Shown: positions 1 through 9,000 of the stretch, in pieces
Position numbering within the stretch: position 1 is the first letter of the stretch
Layout: every line of letters starts with the position of its first letter
DNA from: Acanthaster planci
Lineage: Eukaryota; Echinodermata; Asteroidea; Valvatida; Acanthasteridae
Length of the DNA stretch: 64,000 nt
Assembly: GCF_001949145.1 (NCBI RefSeq)
Contig: NW_019091517.1
Span: 527,457-591,456, forward strand
Direction of reading: 5' to 3'
The notes under the pieces: generated by a model
What the model saw: the letters and a program-made list of their open reading frames with translations, nothing else
Told to the model about the DNA's origin: nothing
Database searches by the model: none
Position numbers and translations under genes: made by a program

Positions 1-2
1 TT

Positions 3-50
3 CTTCAGTTCAAGAGCACCAGCCCACCAAACATGTACTACTTCCAAACG
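3..50 (+). CDS. Receptor exon (partial): end of a VFT module upstream of the window
   Basis: Sixteen codons open in frame 3, ending in PPNMYYFQT before a possible gtacat donor. The position and phase 0 end match the ends of the homologous exons 2658-2959 (GTYQYDQ) and 5304-5605 (RYQYEQ), each followed by an exon opening VGEW or IGFW. It suggests at least one further VFT before module A. The stretch is short and similarity is weak, so this is tentative. Confidence 0.45.
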
Positions 51-3000
51 GTACATGAATGCATTTCCATAGGTTTGGATGAAGACCAGTGGTAGTTTTT
101 TCAGTGTGTACACTGCAGGGTGGGTAAAAGTGATGAAATTAATCAAAGACTGACAAAACCATGTTCTGAAACCAAACTAGGATTCATTTACACTCTGCAT
201 TCTGAATTGCAACTTCATACCAGCAGATACTTGAATGACGAGAAGTATCTCCCATATTTTTTCAGGTTGGTGAGTGGAACTCAGATCAGGGCCTGACACT
301 CAACAAGAGTAAGGTAGAATTCTACAGCCAAGGAGATTCCCCTGTTGATCCTCCCACTTCAGTGTGTCCGGAGGGATCGTGTTTTGACCCCAGGTGCCAA
401 GATCTCACTGAATTTATTATACACACTCTGCTTGATCTGCATGGTTCTAGGTGTGACTCTTTGAGTTTGACTCGGTTCAACCAACTTGAGGCAATTATCT
501 ATGCCCTTCACAAAATTAACCAAGACCCAAGTTTACTGCCTGATGTTCATATCTCCATCAAAACCGATGACATATGCGGGGAAGTAAATGCAGCAACTAA
601 GGCTGCCTTGGAGTTGATCCAGGGCTGGGATTTTGACAGAGGATTTCCAAACCAAGAGGACAAGTTTCACCTCCTAGGTACACTGCATTCCGCCAGTAGT
701 AGGACAGCAAGAGAACTCAGTAAAGTACTGCAGGTTACCCATGTACCAGTGATTGACAATACGGCAACGAGTCCTACTCTGAGTGACAAAAATGAGTCCC
801 CTAACTTTCTACGTACGATATCCTCAGATGTCAAACAAGCTGAAGCTATGGTGGATCTTTTGGCAAGTCTCAACTTCAACTATATTCAGACGATCAACTC
901 AAAGGGTGATTATGGGGATGAGGCTATTAAGGCACTTAAGGCATCAGCAAAAGAGGTAAGAACGAAAAAGATTTACAATACTAAAAAGGAAAGTTGGCCA
1001 TTTTTCAGTGTGCAGCTCAGGTATGTGGTCAATTTTTGCTGCTTTTTCTGCCTTGAAAGGCTGTGAGACAAATACCTCTTCCTCATTGACTTTTGCAGAA
1101 AACACATAATGCAGTAAAAACTGACTGCACATGGTTATGAGATAGGTGTTGAGCAAACAGCCACAAATGACTTTGCTTAATAGACAGTTCTCATGAGTTA
1201 TGAGTCATTTTACAAGTCATCATAAACAGACAGTGTGTGTAATTGTGTGTAATGATTCTTGATACTAATTTTTTAGTTTTACTGTTGTTAGGACTCATTG
1301 CAGTAGAACAATATAAAATAAGGAACAAAACATTTCTCAAAATATTGTACATTTCATTTCTGACAAATGAAGAGAGCCTTTTTGTGAGAATATATTACAT
1401 ATATAAACACAATAATGAATACTTTTTACCCAAAACAAATAACATCAGAGAAAGAATCATAACTTAAGAGACATCAATACTTCCACTATAATGTCTGCCT
1501 TCAGACAGGAATCTGCATTGCCAATTCCTTCAGAGTAGACTCGGACACTAATTTCGCTGACCTAGTCCATGACCTCACGGAGAAGTCTGACGCCAGGGTG
1601 GTTGTCGTCTTCCTGTTTTCCTCCCACGCCAGAGCCCTCTTCCAGCAGCTGGTTTCCATGAATATCAATTCAGGACGGTTTCAGTTCATTGGATCCGAGA
1701 ACTGGGGCACCAGGATGGACTACATCCCTGATTTGGAAGGTCCAGCCAAAGGTACTGTGAGTCAGAACTGACTACACCTCAGTATCCGGCAAAGGAACTG
1801 TTGTCAAAATTAAGGACCAGGGATACCCACAATCAACATTATACATGTAAATTACTCAGTGACTTTTCACTCACCAAATAAAGAAATGTTTCATAACATT
1901 TTTCACAGTTTTACTCAAGGTTGTCTACAAGTGCTTTGGGAAAAGAGAAATTGATAATTTAAATGCATTTTTATGTTTTGTCCAATTTTTCAAGTAATAT
2001 GTATTACAATAACTTTATTAAGGTTAGGTTCTTTCGCGGCTATTCACATTTTACTCCAATCGGGTACCCACTTAATGTGCTACCCATAAAAACAATCATG
2101 GAATAGAACTTTCACATCAAACATGCCTTAAATCTGTAAGAGATCATTATTATCTATGTATGATCCCAGACAACAAAATGGTATCTACAGAGTTCAGGGT
2201 AATTGTATTTCAGGAAACTGAAGTATTAAGCACATTTAAATAATTCTGTAAACATAGGAGCTCTGACGGTGACCTTCAAATCTGCAGCCGTTCGGGAATT
2301 CGAAGATTTTGTTCTTAGCCAGACTCCTGACAATGCTGAGAATAATCCTTACTTCAATGAATACTGGATGGACACATTTAAATGCAACCTTCCTGGAGCA
2401 GAACCACGGTTTAGCCAGAACTGTACAGGTACATGAATAAAATTATCCTGTCATGGTACTTTTACTTTGGAGTAAAGTTTTAAAAAAATCCAAACAGTGC
2501 TTTTTAATCCCATAATTTTGAAGTTTAAGCCCACATATGCATTTGTAAGTCTTAGTTTACACCTTTTGGGCCACCCTAAGTGCGGCCTGGTCATCAAAGC
2601 AACATATGAGGAATGTATTTCTACTGAAAAAGTTTCACAATTTTCATACTGAATCAGGATCTGAGATGCTGTCGAGCAGTGATGTTGACAGCTTGGGAGT
2701 GGAAGACTTCATCAATTCAGTTTATGTGTATGCAGTTGCCTTGTCAAATCTCATCAGGGACACCTGCCCAGACGGAAGGGTCTGTGATGCTCTCTTTGAT
2801 GTGCCAAGTGAGGATTGGATTGAACACCTCAGAGCAGTTGATTTTATCAGTCATGTTGGTTTGAGGAAGAGAGTGAGGTTTGATGAGAATGGAGATGGCC
2901 CTGCTCAGTATTCCTTATACCAGTTTATAGAGAAAAATGGCACCTACCAGTATGATCAGGTATGTCTTTTATGTCCATTTACATTTCACATGAACACCTT

Positions 3001-6000
3001 GATCTCAGAGATTATTGTAAGTCAACGTTCACAGAGTTCCTTGTTCAGGTGTCTAGCATCCATTCAGCTGCATCTTATTTGGCACTAAAACTGAGAATTC
3101 ATTCCCAAAGATTGTATTTTTATTGTCGTAGGTTGGTGAGTGGACATCAGATGGAGGTCTTATTCTGAACAAGACTGTGATTAAATTCTACAGCCCAGAG
3201 GGACCTGTCATTGGTTTGCCTCAGTCATTACACGGACAGGGATTCTGTGTTGACCCTGTGTGCAGAGACGTCGACGGTCGCACCAAGTTTGTCATTGAGG
3301 CTCTCTTTGACATTCGTGGATCAAAATGCAACACAATACAGGAGAACTGGATTACCCAGGCGGAGGCAGCAAACTTTGCAGTTCGTGAAATAAACTGCAA
3401 TTCCAGTCTCCTTCCAGGTGTGCAGTTGTCAATGACTGTGAATGATATCTGCGGGGACACGGCTGCTGCTGGTAGGGCGGCATTCCAGTTGGCTGGGGGA
3501 TGGGGCTTCATCAGTGGAGGGTTTCCAAGCCAAGGTAATGAGTCCTACCTGTTGGGCATGCTGCATTCCGGGAGCAGTGGTAAGGCCATCACAGAAAGCA
3601 AAGTCCTGCAAGTTGCAGATGTGCCGTTGATTGCCAGCAGTGCCACCAGTCCAGCACTGAGCGACAGGAGCATGTTTGGCAATTTTCTTCGTACGGTACC
3701 CTCAGACATCAAACAAGCTGCTGCAATGGTTGACCTGTTAACAGCGTTAGGATTGACTTACATTCAGACGATCCATACCATGGGCGCTTATGGAGAAGGT
3801 GGTATCAAGGCTCTCAAAGAGGCAGCAAAAGAGGTAATAATGTTGCAAACAAATGTGCCATAATTGTGTTTCGACCACAGATTTTTAAAGCGATCATCAA
3901 AAGACAACACTATAAATCTATTTTTGCTCTTGGAAAAATACTGATTTTAATAAGTAATAAATTTGAACTTTTGAACTTAAATTTTTATTCATTTTTTTCG
4001 AACAGAAAGGAATCTGTATTGCCAACTCCCATGTTGTTGACTCAGACACCAATTTTGCCATTCTGCTGAATAACATATTAGCCAAACCAGAAGCAAGAAC
4101 ATTGATTCTTTTTCTGATCGACGAACATGCCAGAGCCTTATTTGGAGAGATGGATAGAAAGAATATGGATCCAAGTCAATTCCAGATTGTTGCATCAGAT
4201 ACCTGGGGTGCCAGGACCGACTACATACCTGGATTAGAAGATCATGCTTTAGGTAAGCTAGTTCCCTGATTGAAATAGTTGGTTTATTGCCTAGACAATG
4301 TTTTTCTGACATTTATAAAAAATAAAGTCTCACTTTTTTTTTTATTATTGATGTGTATATGTAGGAGCATTAACAGTTTCTCCCAAAGCATCAGGGATCC
4401 CCGAGTTTGAAGAGTACTTCCTCCAACTGACTCCTGAGACTCATGATGGCATCAACCCTTTCTTCAATGAATACTGGGCATGGAAATTCAAATGCAACCT
4501 GCCTGGTGGCGAAACATTATATAACAAAAACTGTACAGGTAATGCATGCTCGCGAGCTCAATCTGATTATAATTCAATAGCAGAAAAGGGACATCTGTGT
4601 ACAAGTAAATGCAACATTTGCAATCAAATCAGCAACTTGATAACCTTTGAGAGGCCCTAAGGTTGGTCAACGATTAACTGCCTTAACCCTAACCCTCCTC
4701 AATCCTTCACCTGTTGGAGGACTGAGGAGTGTTAGGGTTAATGATTCACTGCAATGCTGTAAAGTCAATTTAAACTAATGTTTTCAACACAAATGGGCAA
4801 TTGTAAGGGCTATGCACAGGGACGATAGAGAGCAGAGACACTTTTTATCTGGTAAAGATGTCCCTTAGCTTTTTCATGGACTGTACATCTGCTTAATTTA
4901 GTTTCTATACAGCATCTGTTTCTTTTTTATTCAGGGTAACGAAAATATCAAGTCAATTATAATTATTGGTCACACTTCATAAGAATGTTGTACATTTTTA
5001 CTTTTAAGATCACAAGGAAAAACATGAAAAAAAAACTCTGCAGTAGAGGAAACTGGAACTAAAAACCCAACTAACAACTTCTGATTCACGAGTATCATGG
5101 CAACTGTAGGACAGTCTAGGCTCTCTGTGTTTCCAACAGGATGACTACTTGTGCACAGATCCATACAAGCACTAAAATCATTTGACTGAAGGGCATTACA
5201 AAAATTGAGGGAATGCTGACACAACAACCACTTGTATTTCTTTGTCTCTGTGTTTAAATAAGACAGATTTACATTTCTGGTGTACATGTATTTGTTGTTT
5301 CAGGCTCCGAGATGCTTTCAGGAGATGATGTGACCAGCCTGGGAATGGAAAACATTATCAATGTTATTCATGCATATGCAAATGCCCTCTCTAACCTCAT
5401 CAACAAAACATGTCCTGACAGGGGTGTATGTGATGCCGTCTATGGAGTGTCAAGCCAGGACTGGTTTGATTACCTAAGAAATGTAACTTTCATCAGTCAG
5501 GTTGGCTCAAAGAAGATGGTGAGCTTTGCTGAGAATGGGGATGGGGCAGCTCTGTACTCACTCTACCAGCTTAAGGAGATGAACAACAGGTACCAGTATG
5601 AACAGGTAATGTCCCTATAATATTATGTGGTGACTGACTGTATTTCTTGCTTTGTCTAAAATATCTGTCTGGTATGAATGGGACCAAAATACCTTTACTG
5701 CAATCAGAACAATGCACCTAATGCAGCATGCAATGCAACACATACACAAGACAGAGCACTCACATGTATTGCAAACCAAGGGCAGCAAGTTGAAGACAGA
5801 AACTAAGGTAAAAAATTGCTGTGGACAAGTCAGTTTTGTAAATGCGATCTGTGAAGGGAGAGATCCAATTAAGCCAAACCTACCATCATTACAGGATTTT
5901 TGCTAAACACCCTACTCATTAATACTAGACAAATTCAAATTCTCTGGATTTCAGGATGTGAGTGACAACAATCACCTGTTGAACCACCCTGTATTGCTCT

Positions 6001-9000
6001 CCTACAAAACTATTGTATTTGTTTATTCTCAAACAGGCATGTAATACAAGTTGTCAACTGTAATTACAGCCTGTTATTTCTGACTTTCACATTCCTGTAC
6101 ACCTGACTGTATTTTTAAACAGATTGGTTTTTGGGATGACATCAGTGGACTATCAAACCTTAATGATGGCATCCTTGATCCAGTGTTCTCTTCAAAATGT
6201 ACTGGTTTATGTTTGGAATGCAACTCTTCATCAACAACCACAAACATCACTTCAAACAAAAATAACTATTTTCGTATATCTGGGGACTTGGACTTTCCAG
6301 TCGTGCTTCAGCTAAGTGAGTCTGGAGAAGGGGTAACATGTGGAGATCTTAAGCTTGAGGAATCACTGGTTCTGGCATCACTCCTGTATGCTCTTGACAA
6401 GCTTAATGCCAACCCCTCGCTTCTGCCAGGGGTTAAACTTGGTGTGACTGTGGTGGATTCCTGTGGGAATCCTGCAGTTGCCACAAGGAGGCTCGTAGGA
6501 CTACTGGGTGATTTTGTCAGTCTTGAAAGTACTGGACCTAGTGTTGCTGTTCTAGGTCCAGCTAATCCTGATGTTGCTGAGGAGATTGCCCACATTGTGA
6601 CTAGCCAGAGCAAACTGCCGATGGTAAGTAGTTAGCTCTTTGCCAAACACATGGAGGACATCTACAAGGTACAGTTTGGTATTTCAAAAATATTTTCAAT
6701 GAATTCAAAAAGTGTAATCAGACAAAGGCATGATGGGAATGATAAAGGCAGGCACTTGGCCACAAAAAATGGCATAATGTAAACAGAAAAAAATTCAAAT
6801 TGAAAAACAGACAGCAATAAGAAAGGAACACGAATATGAGAAAGGGGCACACAAATACATGTTTTGATAAAAATGCCTCAGAATCAAGCCCCCCCCCTTT
6901 TAATGGATTTTTCATTCTCGTCATGTAGAGTTTTACCCCTTCCCCTTCAGAGAGCCACATGTATGTTAATTCCTAGGAAAAATCTTGGCGATGCCCATGT
7001 CATTCAGAATGCAAAGAGAAGAGGGGTGGAGGACAGGTGTGGAAAAGAACAAGTTCAGTTCTTTAAAAGAAATTAATTCTTCTTTAATATTGTGTAATCA
7101 ATCTATTGTTACAGATTAGCCATGGTGCTGTCAGTCCTAATCTCAGCAGCAATCCCCGCGTGTTGAGCACATCCGCTCCATACACCGAAGAAGTTGCTGC
7201 TATTATTGCAATCCTGAAGGCATATGATTGGGATTATGTGGGAGCTGTCCATTCTGCCACTCCATACGGCAAGGTCAACAATCAGGAATTCCAGATGGCT
7301 GCCAGGGAAGCTGGAATTTGCATTGGACCACAGCAATATGTTAATGATACAACGGACTTCCAAAAGGTCATCAACGATTTCAGCAGTGACAAGTCTCTGA
7401 ATGTCATTGTGGCATTTGTCAGTGAGAGACACGCCAGAAGTCTGTTGTTCGCAGATAAATTTGAACTGACTAGGAGGTTTGTGTGGGTGGGGACAGACAC
7501 ATGGGATTCTCTTACGTTGGTGTCTGGTCTCGAAAACACAGCCAAAGGAATGTTGGTGGTGGCCAGTGACAGCCAAGATCTTCCTGAAATACAGGACTAC
7601 TTCTCAAATTCAGACAGCCTACGAGCTGCAAGTTTAAGAGATCCGTATCTCAGAGATTATCTCCAGGAAATCTGTCCCAGCTTATCCGACTGCCAGCTTG
7701 AAAATCAACTCCAAGAATCCCTCAAAGAGTTGTCTGGAGAAATTGTTCCATTGGTCAATGCTTTGTATGTAGCTGCTCATGGTGTCAACTTGCTCCATGA
7801 CATAAAATGTGGTTCATCCAGTGATGAACTATGTAAGAGTTTCTATGATTCATCTCCTGATGAGAAGGTGGATGCTATTCGTCGTGTGACAGTGGAATCT
7901 GGGGCTGGTGGGAAACCTTTCTTATTCAATGGAGGGAGTGTTCCTGCGGCTTACAGCATAAAAAACTACCAGTATAATGGGCAAAATGGACAATTCCTTG
8001 TTGTAAGTTACTTGTCATGCCTTGCCTATGAAATACAATCTACAATGTATTACATCAGAAAATAATTCAGATCACACTTTATTGGTACTGAAGAAAGAAG
8101 TTTTCCCTTCATTACCTTTGAAAAGCCATGGTAAAAAACTGCCATCGTAATGTCTCCAAGGGCACGTTTTTGTATCTACCCCAAATCTTACATTATAATC
8201 TACATCATAAAATGCTCATTTCCTTACTATTTGTTTTTGATAGGTTGGTGAATGGCACAACAATCAACTAAGCATTCGGAGTGCAGGTGTGAACTTGTAC
8301 AGCCCCGATGCAGAAGAGCCTCAAAGAAATCCATCTGGGTGCTATTGTGGACCTGTTGAGTCACAACAGGTACATGTGTGGAGGTGGATAGATCATGGTA
8401 TATGGGCAACCGTTGTCCTTGCTCTGTCTGGACTGTGTGGAGTGTTTGCAGTCTTGATAGCCATCTTGTTTCTCAGTAATCGGCAGGGTTATATTGTTCA
8501 GAGTGCATCTTTCAGTCTCAGCGTGTGGCTTCTCTTTGGTATCATCCTCATGTACCTCCTGAATCTGACGTTCATGTTTGAGCCCAATACAGCTATCTGT
8601 GGCATCCGTCGGTTTGGCATCAGTTTTGTGTACTGTGTGGTGTATGCCTCTATGCTTGCCAAGAGCATCCGCGCCAATCGATTTGCACGCAAAAAGCCTG
8701 GTGTTGACATGAACTTTGCTGGCTCTTGGTCTCAGTCTCTGTTATTCTTGGCCTTTCTTCTTCCAGAGGGTTTCCTAATAGGCGAGTGGCTTATCCTGAT
8801 TCCTCCAAGCGTTCGCCGACCCTTTGACAATGACACTTGCGCACCTGGTTCAATGCAAACATGTGGCATTTCCAACATCGATCTAACCATCTTCATGATG
8901 TATGCCTACTTCTTGGTCCTGGTCACATTCTTCTCCTCCTTTGGCGCCCTCAACTCCCCTCATGCCCAGCATGAAGGTAAATCCATCTCAGTTAGTAGTC

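Noticed and set aside
4680-4700. CCCTAACCC as telomeric repeat
   Set aside because: Only two units, and they belong to a hairpin whose second copy has a different sequence there.
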